Source: Brevibacillus choshinensis
GTDB taxonomy: Bacteria > Bacillota > Bacilli > Brevibacillales > Brevibacillaceae
Assembly: GCF_016811915.1 (NCBI RefSeq)
Contig: NZ_CP069127.1
Location: forward strand, 471,501 to 535,500
Direction of reading: 5' to 3'
Length of the DNA stretch: 64,000 bases
Each line of letters begins with the position of its first letter. Within the stretch, counting starts at the first letter, position 1. The position numbers were made by a program, and so were the translations under genes. Positions 52,727 to 61,555 of the stretch are shown here, piece after piece. The notes under the pieces were generated by a model. The model had not been told where the DNA came from and searched no databases. It was given only the letters and a program-made list of their open reading frames with translations.

Positions 52727-53728
52727 ATGCCGACCCGGGGTATAGAGAAAGAGTACGTGCAAATTCTCCGGGATTACGTAACAGGTCAAGGGGAGGATCA
52801 GCTTTACGGCGCTCAGCAGCTGGGGAAATGGCTGCTGCAGCAGGATATTTCGCCGGAGGAAATGATTGATCTGCATGAGCGCGCTCTGGAGCAGCTGGGT
52901 GAAGTGCCCGAATTTGTACGAGCGTCGTTCTCCATTTTGACGGAAGTGATGATTGAATACGGAAATGAGCACCGCTCTGTGACCAGCCTGCGCAGCAAGC
53001 ATAAGCAGCTGCAATCTGAGATCGCGGTGGCTTCCGCCATGCAGAGGTCCCTGCTGCCACAGGAGCTGCCGGCGTATTCGGACGTAGAAATCGGATTGGT
53101 GAGCGTCGCCGCCAAACAAATTTCCGGAGATTACTACAATATCGCCGCGCATGATGATGGGCGGTTCTGTCTGACGATTGCCGATATCACAGGGAAAGGG
53201 ATCTCGGCAGCCATGTGCATGTCTATGCTGAAGTACGCGATGGAGAGCTTGAGCGAAATGCTGAGCGGACCAAATGACATGCTGCTTCATCTCAATCGAA
53301 TCGTGGAGCGCAATATCGATCCGAGCATGTTTATTACCATGCTGTTTGGCTGTTACGATACCAATCGGCATTGTTTTCGATATGCGGTAGCCGGACACGA
53401 GCCGGGATTTGTATATCGGGCGCGTGAAGGCCGTTTTTACGATATGGATGGCCAGGGAGCGGCACTGGGACTATGCTCGGACAGCCGTTATGAAGAAAAG
53501 GAAATACACCTGGACGTGGGGGATGTTCTGATTCTTCTGACTGACGGTGTAACAGAACGCAAAATTGACCGATATTACTTACAAAGGGAAGAGCTTGTTT
53601 CATACCTGCAGGCTGAAGTGGGGGCACCGGCACAAGTGATGGCGGACAGCCTTTACCGTAGGCTTTTGCTGCTCTCCCAATTTGAATTGCCAGATGATTA
53701 CACCATGATTGTACTTCGAAGAACCTGA
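52727..53728 (+). CDS. rsbU: Serine phosphatase RsbU
   Basis: A 333-residue PP2C-type phosphatase. Residues about 1-85 form the RsbT-binding N-terminal domain; residues about 118-330 the SpoIIE/RsbU catalytic domain, with the metal-binding segments QISGDYYN, IADITGKGISAA and LLTDGVTE. It dephosphorylates RsbV to free SigB. GGAAGGTGG precedes the ATG. Confidence 0.94.
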   Translation: MPTRGIEKEYVQILRDYVTGQGEDQLYGAQQLGKWLLQQDISPEEMIDLHERALEQLGEVPEFVRASFSILTEVMIEYGNEHRSVTSLRSKHKQLQSEIAVASAMQRSLLPQELPAYSDVEIGLVSVAAKQISGDYYNIAAHDDGRFCLTIADITGKGISAAMCMSMLKYAMESLSEMLSGPNDMLLHLNRIVERNIDPSMFITMLFGCYDTNRHCFRYAVAGHEPGFVYRAREGRFYDMDGQGAALGLCSDSRYEEKEIHLDVGDVLILLTDGVTERKIDRYYLQREELVSYLQAEVGAPAQVMADSLYRRLLLLSQFELPDDYTMIVLRRT

Positions 53729-53751
53729 GCGACACCTGGGGGGAGATGCGT

Positions 53752-54078
53752 ATGGACCTGACTATCAAGATCACCAGCAATGAAACCGAGCATCAAGTTA
53801 CCCTTTGTGGGGATATCGATGCGTTTACGGGACCAAAAGTAAAAGAGGCGATTATGACACTGGTGCAGACACCCAATGCTGCAGCGATTGTCGTAGATTT
53901 GGCAGAAGTAGAGTATATGGACAGTACAGGAATCGGAATCTTTATTGCCGTCATGAAAGCATGCAAACAGGCAGGCTGCGCCTTTTTCGTTCAAAATCTG
54001 TCTTCCCGAGTGGAGCGGCTGTTTCGCATTACTGGCTTGTACGATCTAATTGCCATCCGCAAAGGAGAGAGCGAGTAA
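53752..54078 (+). CDS. rsbV: Anti-anti-sigma factor RsbV
   Basis: A 108-residue STAS protein with the phosphorylation site YMDSTGIGI (Ser58). When dephosphorylated it binds RsbW. I chose the ATG at 53752, 7 nt after GGGGGAG; the ATG at 53746 is too close. Its stop overlaps the rsbW start by one nt. Confidence 0.95.
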   Translation: MDLTIKITSNETEHQVTLCGDIDAFTGPKVKEAIMTLVQTPNAAAIVVDLAEVEYMDSTGIGIFIAVMKACKQAGCAFFVQNLSSRVERLFRITGLYDLIAIRKGESE

Positions 54079-54572
54079 TGGTACTCAAAAAACCTGAAGG
54101 AGACGCGATATCGCTGAAGCTGCCCAATCTTCCAGATTATCTGGGGGTAGCGCGCCTGACCGTTTCCGGAGTGGCCAATCGTCTTGGTTTTTCCTTCGAT
54201 GACATCGAGGATATCAAGCTCGCTGTAGGGGAGGCTTGCAGCAATGCGGTCAAGCACGCTTACCGGGAAGACAATAAAAAGGGTGTCATTCTGATCGATT
54301 GTTTTGTGTATCCTGATCGATTGGAGATTGTTGTATCGGATGAGGGAAAAGGGCTGGAAAGCGTACCTGCTGCTGATCAGCTCGGTCCCCTTTATGCAGG
54401 AAGAGAAATTGATGAGGTGGACGAGGGCGGATTGGGTCTTTATTTGATCCATACACTCATGGATGAGGTGGAAATTCGCACAGGCAGCGGTGTTTCGGTC
54501 GCCATGACCAAGTATGTTCGGCGGGATGGGGTGGCTGGCTATGACCGGACAATCTCGGAAGAAGAAGTATAG
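54078..54572 (+). CDS. rsbW: Anti-sigma factor and serine kinase RsbW
   Basis: A 164-residue GHKL kinase: N-box EACSNAVKHAY, then DEGKGL and GGLGLYLI. It binds SigB and phosphorylates RsbV. The ATG overlaps the rsbV stop (TAATG); AAAGGAGAG lies before it. Its end overlaps sigB by 32 nt, so sigma and anti-sigma are made together. Confidence 0.95.
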   Translation: MVLKKPEGDAISLKLPNLPDYLGVARLTVSGVANRLGFSFDDIEDIKLAVGEACSNAVKHAYREDNKKGVILIDCFVYPDRLEIVVSDEGKGLESVPAADQLGPLYAGREIDEVDEGGLGLYLIHTLMDEVEIRTGSGVSVAMTKYVRRDGVAGYDRTISEEEV

Positions 54573-55329
54573 TCCCGAAGAATTGAGGAAGTTCCTTCAC
54601 CAATATGGGGAGACGGGGGATCCGGACCTGCAGGAGCTGTTGGTGAGAGCTTATACACCTCTGGTAGAGACGCTGTCGAAGAAGTTTGTACGCGGCCAGA
54701 TTATGCATGAGGATTTGATACAGGTAGGAATGATCGGCCTTTTGGCATCGCTGCGCCGATTCGATCCGGCATTTGATAGGACGTTCGAAAGCTTTGCCAT
54801 CCCTACCATCGTAGGCGAGATCAAACGCTACATACGGGACAAGACCTGGAGTGTCCACGTCCCGCGCAGGGTAAAAGAAATGAGCCCGAAGATCAAGCGG
54901 GTCGTCGATGAATTGACGATCCAGCTGCAAAGGTCTCCGCAGATCGCGGATATCGCGCGCTACTTGGGTGTGACTGAGGAAGCGGTGCTGGAGACGCTGG
55001 AGATGGGCCGCAGCTATCATTCCCTTTCCATGGACAGCGAGCTGGAGGCCGACAGTGATGGCAATACCATCACACTGCTGGACTTGATTGGTTCCCAGGA
55101 AGCTGGCTATGGACAGGTGGAGCAAAATTTGATGCTCGATCGGGCCCTGAACGTTTTGGACAAGCGGGAAAAAGAAATCATTCAATTAACTTACTATCAA
55201 AATTTGAGCCAAAAACAGGCCGGAGATGTCATGGGCATGTCTCAGATGCACATCTCCCGGCTGCAGCGCAGGGCGCTGGGAAAACTGAGAGAAGCGCTAA
55301 AGGTTGATCAGCATGAAACGGTTATGTGA
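54541..55329 (+). CDS. sigB: RNA polymerase sigma factor SigB
   Basis: A 262-residue sigma-70 factor of the SigB/F/G group. Region 2 has HEDLIQVGMIGLLASLRRFDP and SFAIPTIVGEIKRYIRD, and the segment TWSVHVPRRVKEM is typical of SigB. Region 4 has the helix-turn-helix SQKQAGDVMGMSQMHISRLQR. The ATG at 54541 gives the length of B. subtilis SigB. No rsbX follows; instead there is a terminator. Confidence 0.95.
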   Translation: MTGQSRKKKYSPEELRKFLHQYGETGDPDLQELLVRAYTPLVETLSKKFVRGQIMHEDLIQVGMIGLLASLRRFDPAFDRTFESFAIPTIVGEIKRYIRDKTWSVHVPRRVKEMSPKIKRVVDELTIQLQRSPQIADIARYLGVTEEAVLETLEMGRSYHSLSMDSELEADSDGNTITLLDLIGSQEAGYGQVEQNLMLDRALNVLDKREKEIIQLTYYQNLSQKQAGDVMGMSQMHISRLQRRALGKLREALKVDQHETVM

Positions 55330-55339
55330 ATCATATGCG

Positions 55340-55370
55340 AGGAGGTGTCCGCGGACGCCTCTTTTTTCTT
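55340..55370 (+). terminator. Terminator of the sigB operon
   Basis: GAGGTGTCC and GGACGCCTC pair (one wobble) over a 2-nt gap, followed by TTTTTTCTTT. Confidence 0.82.
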
Positions 55371-55485
55371 TCCTTGCAGTTCTCCCGCCGCACCCTCTGC
55401 CACTCAATTTTTCTCGTCTGCTTTCCAGAGCTTAACAGTAAATGTGGTACAATAAACGGCGTAGAACGAGCGCAGGAGGATATGT

Positions 55486-57648
55486 ATGGAACTAACATTG
55501 ATGATCCAGACAATCGCCCAGGATACTGGCGTCAAACCTCATCAGGCAGAACGGACCATCGCTCTTTTGGATGAGGGGAACACAGTCCCGTTTATTGCCC
55601 GTTACCGCAAAGAAATGACTGGGCAATTGGACGAAACACAAATTCGTGCCATTGAAGAGCGCGTTCGTTATTTGCGCAATTTGTCTGTGCGAAAAGAAGA
55701 AGTCATCCGGCTGATCGAGGAGCAGGGCAAGCTGACAGATGAGCTGAGAGCAGCCATCGAAAAGTCGTCGAAGCTGCAGGAAGTGGAAGACTTGTATCGA
55801 CCGTACCGGCAGAAACGGCGCACGCGGGCGACCATGGCCAAGGAAAAAGGCCTGGAGCCATTAGCCAATTACTTGCTCAGCCTGCCGAAATCAGGCGATC
55901 CGAATGCAGAAGCAGCGAAGTACATCAATCCCGAAAAGGGTGTGGATTCCGCAGAGGCGGCTCTGCAAGGTGCGATGGACATCGTAGCCGAGCAAATTTC
56001 GGATGACCCGGACATTCGTCAGTGGGTCCGCCAGCGCACCATGCAAAAAGGGCAGCTGCTGTCGGAGCAAAAGGCTGACGAAGCGGATGAGAAAAATGTT
56101 TATCAAATGTACTATGCGTACAGTGAACCATTGAAAAAGGTCGTGCCGCATCGTGTGCTCGCGATGAATCGCGGAGAGAGCGAAGGCATCCTGAAGGTGA
56201 CGGTAGAGGCGCCCGTCACAGAGATTCTGCCATGGATCCAGCGACGTGTGATTCCTCGCGACACCGTTGTTCGTTCCTTCCTCGAATCGACGGTAGAAGA
56301 TGCGTACAAGCGCCTGATCGCCCCTTCTATTGAAAGAGAAGTGCGCGCGGAGCTGACCGAGACAGCCGAAGAGCAGGCCATCCACATTTTTGCGGAAAAT
56401 CTGCGCAATCTGCTGCTGCAGCCGCCTGTGAAAGGGAAAGTCGTGCTGGGCGTCGACCCGGCATTCCGGACAGGCTGCAAGCTGGCCGTCGTGGATGAAA
56501 CAGGCAAGCTGCTGGAGGTTGCCGTCGTGTACCCGACACCGCCGGTCAACAAGGTAGCTGAGGCAGCAGCGAAGGTTAAACAACTGATTGCGAAATATCA
56601 GGTATCGGTCGTGGCGATCGGCAACGGAACCGCATCGCGGGAAACCGAGCAGTTTATCGCAAATGTCCTCAAAGAGCTGGGGAAAGACGTGATGTACATC
56701 ATCGTCAACGAAGCAGGAGCATCCGTGTATTCCGCCTCCACGCTGGCAAAGGAAGAGTTCCCAGAATTGGACGTAGCTGAGCGCAGCGCTGCATCGATCG
56801 CCCGCAGGCTGCAGGATCCGCTGGCAGAGCTGGTCAAGATCGATCCCAAATCGGTCGGTGTAGGACAGTACCAGCACGATGTGTCTCAATCCCGCTTGGC
56901 AGACAGTCTGCAATTTGTCGTAGAATCGGCGGTAAACCACGTAGGGGTAGATGTGAACACCGCCTCTTCTTCGCTCCTGCAATACGTATCGGGCATCAGC
57001 AAGCAGGTGGCAGGCAACATCGTGAAAAAACGGGAGGAGATCGGCAAGTTCGTAAGCAGGTCCGACCTGAAGGATGTTCCTCGCCTGGGTGCCAAAACGT
57101 TCGAGCAGTGCATTGGCTTTTTGCGTGTGATGGATGGAAGCAACCCGTTGGACAAGACTCCGATTCACCCCGAGTCCTACGATGCGACCCACAAGCTGCT
57201 GCAGATGATCGGGATTGCACCGCAAGACATTGGGAGTGAGCGCTGCAAGGAGCAGCTTCAGTCTCTGAACATCGCACAGACGGCACAGAAGCTGGGCATT
57301 GGTGAGCCGACGCTGGCTGATATCGTGGAAAGCCTCTTGCGCCCGGGACGCGATCCGCGTGACGAGCTTCCGAAGCCTCTTTTGCGCAGCGACGTTCTCC
57401 AGCTGTCGGATCTGGGCGTGGGCATGAAGCTCCAAGGAACCGTTCGAAACGTCGTTGATTTTGGTGCATTTGTCGACATCGGCTTGAAAAACGATGGCCT
57501 GGTGCATATCTCGCGGCTGAAAAAAGGCTTTGTGAAACACCCGCTCGAAGTGGTGACGGTGGGAGATATCGTGGATGTCTGGGTCGTGGAAATCGATGAA
57601 AAGCGTCAGCGCGTCGGACTGACCCTGATCGCGCCGACAGAGGGTTAA
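55486..57648 (+). CDS. tex: Tex family RNA-binding transcription accessory protein (YdcI-like)
   Basis: A 720-residue protein. In order: Tex N-terminal domain (about 5-195, NTVPFIARYRKEMTG), a YqgF-like RNase H fold (about 320-450, VLGVDPAFRTGCKLAVVDE), helix-hairpin-helix (about 490-565) and a C-terminal S1 RNA-binding domain (about 640-712, GTVRNVVDFGAFVDIGLKNDG). AGGAGG precedes the ATG. In the same place as B. subtilis ydcI, after sigB. Confidence 0.95.
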   Translation: MELTLMIQTIAQDTGVKPHQAERTIALLDEGNTVPFIARYRKEMTGQLDETQIRAIEERVRYLRNLSVRKEEVIRLIEEQGKLTDELRAAIEKSSKLQEVEDLYRPYRQKRRTRATMAKEKGLEPLANYLLSLPKSGDPNAEAAKYINPEKGVDSAEAALQGAMDIVAEQISDDPDIRQWVRQRTMQKGQLLSEQKADEADEKNVYQMYYAYSEPLKKVVPHRVLAMNRGESEGILKVTVEAPVTEILPWIQRRVIPRDTVVRSFLESTVEDAYKRLIAPSIEREVRAELTETAEEQAIHIFAENLRNLLLQPPVKGKVVLGVDPAFRTGCKLAVVDETGKLLEVAVVYPTPPVNKVAEAAAKVKQLIAKYQVSVVAIGNGTASRETEQFIANVLKELGKDVMYIIVNEAGASVYSASTLAKEEFPELDVAERSAASIARRLQDPLAELVKIDPKSVGVGQYQHDVSQSRLADSLQFVVESAVNHVGVDVNTASSSLLQYVSGISKQVAGNIVKKREEIGKFVSRSDLKDVPRLGAKTFEQCIGFLRVMDGSNPLDKTPIHPESYDATHKLLQMIGIAPQDIGSERCKEQLQSLNIAQTAQKLGIGEPTLADIVESLLRPGRDPRDELPKPLLRSDVLQLSDLGVGMKLQGTVRNVVDFGAFVDIGLKNDGLVHISRLKKGFVKHPLEVVTVGDIVDVWVVEIDEKRQRVGLTLIAPTEG

Positions 57649-57660
57649 AACAGAAGAAAC

Positions 57661-57706
57661 AAAAAGGCGGCTCCCTGTTTATTCAGGACGGCCGCCATGT
57701 TTTTCC
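57661..57706. terminator. Bidirectional terminator between tex and cmpA
   Basis: AAAAAGGCGGC and GCCGCC form a GC-rich stem with T-runs on both strands. Its right half overlaps the last codons of cmpA. Confidence 0.65.
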
Positions 57707-57801
57707 CAGTATAAGAACCAACAACTGTTCAACAGGCGAATCTGCCGAACATCCTTCCCGCTGAAGGCACGCTGCAACTGCCTACGCATCCACTGTGGCA
57801 T
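57679..57801 (-). CDS. cmpA: Cortex morphogenetic protein CmpA
   Basis: A 40-residue reverse-strand gene. The translated product starts MPQWMRRQLQRAF and contains LLNSCWFLYWEKH, closely resembling B. subtilis CmpA (37 residues, starting MPQW, with a similar Leu-Leu-Asn-x-Cys-Trp centre). CmpA is a sporulation checkpoint protein that acts with ClpXP on SpoIVA during cortex assembly. AGGAGGT lies about 7 nt before the ATG. Its location between tex and the sprT-like gene is as I recall it for B. subtilis. Confidence 0.9.
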   Translation of the reverse strand: MPQWMRRQLQRAFSGKDVRQIRLLNSCWFLYWEKHGGRPE

Positions 57802-57803
57802 GA

Positions 57804-57866
57804 AGGTACCTCCTGAAGTTCATCGTCTACTGGCAAGTGTATGCACAGGACGAGAGGGAGGTACCT
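57804..57866. repeat. Inverted repeat around the cmpA ribosome site
   Basis: AGGTACCTCC (starts 57804) and GGAGGTACCT (ends 57866) are perfect complements about 43 nt apart. The left arm overlaps the cmpA ribosome-binding site, so the RNA could hide it; significance is uncertain. Confidence 0.35.
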
Positions 57867-57876
57867 ATTTTTTTAC

Positions 57877-58209
57877 TTACTCTTCCTCCAGCAGGTACTC
57901 CAGCTGCGCTTGCAGGGCGCGAATTTCGGTCAAAAGGGAGATCAACGGATATTCGCTTTCCTGCAGGGAAGCGAAACGGGCTTCGAGTCGGCTTACATAG
58001 TCGAGCCCATCTGTGACTGCGAGCTCGCTGTCAAGCAGCTCCAAATCGGAACATTCTGCAACGACAAGAGGCAGGTCTGGCCGATCCGCGATAGTCAGTT
58101 TGTCGATTTCCTTGTGCAGCCGCTTCAAAAGAGCGACCAGCTGATACATATGTGATTCAGGCAACGCGACGAAATGCAGTCCGGTACCTTCCTGCAACAG
58201 CAAATAGCG
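57877..58209 (-). CDS. Hypothetical cytoplasmic protein, upstream of cmpA
   Basis: A 110-residue acidic protein rich in Leu and Glu, with no signal peptide or clear membrane helix. The C-terminal half (SRLEARFASLQESEYPLISLL and following) looks helical and may coil. The ATG at 58209 has GGTGGAGG closely upstream; a TTG at 58227 is the longer alternative. No family recognised. It could be co-transcribed with cmpA (75-nt gap). Confidence 0.7.
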   Translation of the reverse strand, partial: RYLLLQEGTGLHFVALPESHMYQLVALLKRLHKEIDKLTIADRPDLPLVVAECSDLELLDSELAVTDGLDYVSRLEARFASLQESEYPLISLLTEIRALQAQLEYLLEEE

Positions 58210-58321
58210 CATAAGCTCCTCCACCAATCTACTTTTCTACCACCCAGTGTAGCCTATCTGTCTGGCACTTTTCAACCGGAACTGCTATCGTGAAAGGAAA
58301 GACAGGAGCGGAGGAGAAGAG

Positions 58322-58798
58322 ATGACCGATCAGGAATTGCAGAAGCTGGTGGAGGACATTTCCACGCAATTTTTTGCCGTGCCCTTTCGCCATCAGGCTC
58401 GTTTTAACAGCCGACTGCGCACGACCGGGGGAAGGTACCTGCTGCGCTCGCATGACATCGAGCTGAATCCGAAGCACTTGGAGGAGCATGGTATGGACGA
58501 GCTCGTCGCCATCATCAAGCACGAGCTTTGCCATTATCATTTACATTTGGCCAAGCGGGGCTACCGCCACGCAGACCGCGACTTTCAGATGCTCCTGAAA
58601 CAAGTGGGCGGCAGCAGATACTGTCAGCAGGTCGGGGACGGTCGCACACGTCTGCCTTATCGCTACGAGCTGGTCTGCCAGGCATGCGGCATGAGCTACA
58701 AGCGCAAGCGCAAAATGAACCCGTCTCGATACCGCTGCGGACGATGCAGCGGCAAGCTGATCCTGCGTGAATGGAAGGAAACCGCCCCCTCTACCTAA
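58322..58798 (+). CDS. SprT family zinc protein (YdcK-like)
   Basis: A 158-residue SprT-like protein. The metalloprotease motif HELCH (residues about 68-72, in [17 protein letters not shown]) is intact, and a C-terminal zinc ribbon has CQAC and CGRC pairs. It corresponds to B. subtilis YdcK. Related SPRTN proteins cut DNA-protein crosslinks, but the role of the bacterial form is not established. GGAGGAGA precedes the ATG. Confidence 0.92.
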   Translation: MTDQELQKLVEDISTQFFAVPFRHQARFNSRLRTTGGRYLLRSHDIELNPKHLEEHGMDELVAIIKHELCHYHLHLAKRGYRHADRDFQMLLKQVGGSRYCQQVGDGRTRLPYRYELVCQACGMSYKRKRKMNPSRYRCGRCSGKLILREWKETAPST

Positions 58799-58884
58799 AG
58801 CACTCAGGAAAGTGGGCTTCCTTGCACGCCTTTGGACACCAGCGTTATAATGGACTGACTATGCCGTAAAGGAGCGTTCGTAAA

Positions 58885-59904
58885 GTGGCACACGATGAAT
58901 TTTCCCTGATCCGGCAATGGACGAGACGTTCGGACGGACAGGAAGGCGACGGCTTGACCGTCGGAATCGGGGATGATGCCGCTGTCTTTACACCGACGCC
59001 GGCCATGGAAGTGGTGGCATGCTGTGACGCGATGGTCGAGACGGTTCACTTTCTAAAAGAAACCATGAACCCGAGCGATATCGGCTACAAGTCGGTCATC
59101 AGCAACATCAGCGATATTGCGGCCATGGGTGGGGTTCCTCGCTATGCATTGGTGAGTATCGCAGTTTCCCCCAGCTGGTCGGCAGAGATGACCAGTCAAA
59201 TCTACGACGGCATTCATGAAGCCTGCAAAGCGTATGGGGTGAGATTGATTGGCGGGGATACGGTTTCCGCACCAGACGCCCTTCAGCTTTCCGTGACGGT
59301 TCTCGGTGAAGTGGAAAAGGGACGGGCTATTCGCCGCTCTCAGGCAAAAGCGGGTCAAGTGGTGTTTGTGACCGGGTACGTCGGTTGTTCGGCAGCTGGA
59401 CTTCATCTGCTGCTGCAGCTAAAAGGGACAGGAGAAACGATTCCTGCCCGGTATCGGCAGCTCGTACGAGAGCATCAACGCCCGTCTGCCCAAGTGAACG
59501 CAGGGAGGATTTTGCAGGCTGTTCGAGGGAATGGGGCGTTAAACGACATCAGTGACGGTCTTGCCTCAGAGCTGTGGGAAATCGCCGAGGCGAGCCAGGC
59601 GGTTCTGTCGATCGACGCCAGCTTGATTCCGATCAGAGAGGACCTCCGCTTCTATGCAGAGCGAGCAGGAAGAGATCCGTTAGATTGGGTGTTTTACGGC
59701 GGTGAAGACTACCAACTCGTGGGAACTGCGGATGCAGAGCATGTCGGAGCCTTGCAGGAGCAATTTGCGGCAGCGGGCATTCCGTTTGCAGTCATTGGCC
59801 GTGTAGATGCGAGGGAAGGACAATCGGCTGTCGCATGCACGCGAGGAGGCAGGCAGATGCCGTTACCCAAAGCCGGGTTCAATCATTTTGGGCGGCCTGA
59901 ATAA
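58885..59904 (+). CDS. thiL: Thiamine-monophosphate kinase
   Basis: A 339-residue AIR-synthase-like kinase that makes thiamine diphosphate. It has GIGDDAAVF, the SDIAAMGG segment, GGDTVSAP and the late FYGGEDYQL motif, all binding ATP or magnesium in ThiL. GTG start with AAAGGAG upstream. It leads the block thiL-tsaE-tsaB-rimI-tsaD; its end is 16 nt from tsaE. Confidence 0.95.
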   Translation: MAHDEFSLIRQWTRRSDGQEGDGLTVGIGDDAAVFTPTPAMEVVACCDAMVETVHFLKETMNPSDIGYKSVISNISDIAAMGGVPRYALVSIAVSPSWSAEMTSQIYDGIHEACKAYGVRLIGGDTVSAPDALQLSVTVLGEVEKGRAIRRSQAKAGQVVFVTGYVGCSAAGLHLLLQLKGTGETIPARYRQLVREHQRPSAQVNAGRILQAVRGNGALNDISDGLASELWEIAEASQAVLSIDASLIPIREDLRFYAERAGRDPLDWVFYGGEDYQLVGTADAEHVGALQEQFAAAGIPFAVIGRVDAREGQSAVACTRGGRQMPLPKAGFNHFGRPE

Positions 59905-59920
59905 AAAGGGGATGACAAGC

Positions 59921-60391
59921 ATGGCGTACAAGTGGACGCTCTCTGGAGTGGAGGAAACACAGCTTTTTGCGGAGAGCCTCGCAGCCCTTTTGCAGCCTGG
60001 TGACTTCATGGCGCTGGAGGGTGATCTGGGCGCAGGGAAAACGACATTCACCCAAGGGCTGGGACGGGGTCTCGGAGTCAAGCAAGTGGTGAACAGTCCG
60101 ACGTTTACGATCATAAAAGAATATCAGGGGCGCTTGCCGTTATACCATATGGATGTCTACCGGGTAGGAGATGATGTGGACTCGCTCGGGCTGGACGACT
60201 ATTTTTTTGGAGATGGAGTTTGTGTGGTAGAGTGGGCTTCTTTGATTGAAGAAGTGCTCCCGGCAGACCGATTAACGGTCTTGTTGCGGACGGTAGGAGA
60301 GGACGAACGTCTGATTGAGCTGGTACCGCAGGGTGTACGTTATGTGAATTTGTGTGAGGAGTTTGATTTTGATGCGCGTACTGGCAATTGA
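59921..60391 (+). CDS. tsaE: tRNA t6A biosynthesis ATPase TsaE
   Basis: A 156-residue P-loop protein with Walker A GDLGAGKTTF and the later YHMDVYR segment. With TsaB and TsaD it makes threonylcarbamoyl-adenosine at tRNA position 37. I chose the ATG at 59921, with AAAAGGGG upstream; an in-frame ATG at 59912 and an open frame from 59807 exist. It overlaps tsaB by 20 nt. Confidence 0.94.
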   Translation: MAYKWTLSGVEETQLFAESLAALLQPGDFMALEGDLGAGKTTFTQGLGRGLGVKQVVNSPTFTIIKEYQGRLPLYHMDVYRVGDDVDSLGLDDYFFGDGVCVVEWASLIEEVLPADRLTVLLRTVGEDERLIELVPQGVRYVNLCEEFDFDARTGN

Positions 60392-61094
60392 CACGTCCAA
60401 TCTGGTGCTCAGTGTAGCCGTTGTGGATGAAGAACGGGTCCTGGCGGAGATGACGACCAATCAGCAAAAGAACCATTCCATCCGTCTCATGGACTGCATC
60501 TCCGAACTGCTGGATGCGACGGGTACACTGCCTGAGCAGCTCGGTGGACTGGGCGTCGCAAAAGGACCGGGATCTTACACGGGTGTTCGTATCGGAGTCG
60601 CAACCGCCAAGAGCATGGCCTGGTCGTTGAACTTGCCGGTAGTCGGCATTTCCAGCCTGCAGGCAGTCGCGATGAACGCAGTCGGCTTTCCCGGCCTGAT
60701 CGTGCCTTTGTTTGATGCCCGCAGAGGTCAGGTTTACTCGGGGGGCTACCGGACAGAGGGCATGGAGTCCGTTCGTTTGCAGGATGACGAGAGGATTATC
60801 CTTTTGCAGGAATGGCTGCCGCTTCTCAGAGAACAGGCACAGGGAGATCCCATCCTGTTTCTCGGAGAGGATGTCAGCCTGCATCGGGAAGCGATCGAGC
60901 AGGGATTGGGAGAGCAAGCACGCTTTGCAACACCGGCACAGCATCATCCGCGTGCAGCCCATATCGGCTACTTGGCGATGCGCCAGCTGCAGGCCGGCGG
61001 GAATCCACACGAACTGGTGCCTGAGTACCTTCAATTGGCGGAAGCTGAGGCCAAATGGCTGGCCCAAAAGCAGGAGGGTTCCGCAAAGGAGTAA
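60372..61094 (+). CDS. tsaB: tRNA t6A biosynthesis protein TsaB
   Basis: A 240-residue inactive paralog of TsaD (ASKHA fold): LAIDTSNLVLSVAVVD, and KGPGSYTGVRIGVATAK. It is the dimerisation partner of TsaD. The ATG at 60372 is 9 nt after GAGGAG and lies within tsaE, implying coupled translation. Confidence 0.94.
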   Translation: MRVLAIDTSNLVLSVAVVDEERVLAEMTTNQQKNHSIRLMDCISELLDATGTLPEQLGGLGVAKGPGSYTGVRIGVATAKSMAWSLNLPVVGISSLQAVAMNAVGFPGLIVPLFDARRGQVYSGGYRTEGMESVRLQDDERIILLQEWLPLLREQAQGDPILFLGEDVSLHREAIEQGLGEQARFATPAQHHPRAAHIGYLAMRQLQAGGNPHELVPEYLQLAEAEAKWLAQKQEGSAKE

Positions 61095-61099
61095 TTTCA

Positions 61100-61555
61100 A
61101 TGATTCCACCAAATGAACTGGAATACCGTTTTATGACGATGGCGGACGTAGGGGCTGTCACTGAGCTGGAGAGGCTGTCGTTTAGCACGCCCTGGCCACA
61201 TGATGCATTCGTCAATGAGTTGACGAAAAATCCGAACGCCCGGTATGTCGTCGCCATTCATCAAAATCGAATTGTGGCTTACTGCGGAATGTGGATTATC
61301 ATCGATGAAGCGCATATTACCAATGTGGCGGTACACCCATTGTACCGCGGGAAAAAGATCGGCCTGTCTCTCATGATCAAGATGATGAATGTAGCGAGGA
61401 TGTTTCATGCGAAAAGCATGACCTTGGAAGTCCGGCCATCCAATACAGTAGCTCGCAACATGTACACCAAGCTGGGCTTTCGGGAGCACGGTGTGCGCAA
61501 ACGATACTATTCCGATAACAATGAGGACGCAATTATTATGTGGGTGACATTGTAA
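61100..61555 (+). CDS. rimI: Ribosomal protein S18 alanine N-acetyltransferase RimI
   Basis: A 151-residue GNAT acetyltransferase. The acetyl-CoA loop reads [13 protein letters not shown], and the C-terminal side [24 protein letters not shown] is typical of RimI. AAAGGAG precedes the ATG. It overlaps tsaD by one nt (TAATG). Confidence 0.92.
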   Translation: MIPPNELEYRFMTMADVGAVTELERLSFSTPWPHDAFVNELTKNPNARYVVAIHQNRIVAYCGMWIIIDEAHITNVAVHPLYRGKKIGLSLMIKMMNVARMFHAKSMTLEVRPSNTVARNMYTKLGFREHGVRKRYYSDNNEDAIIMWVTL

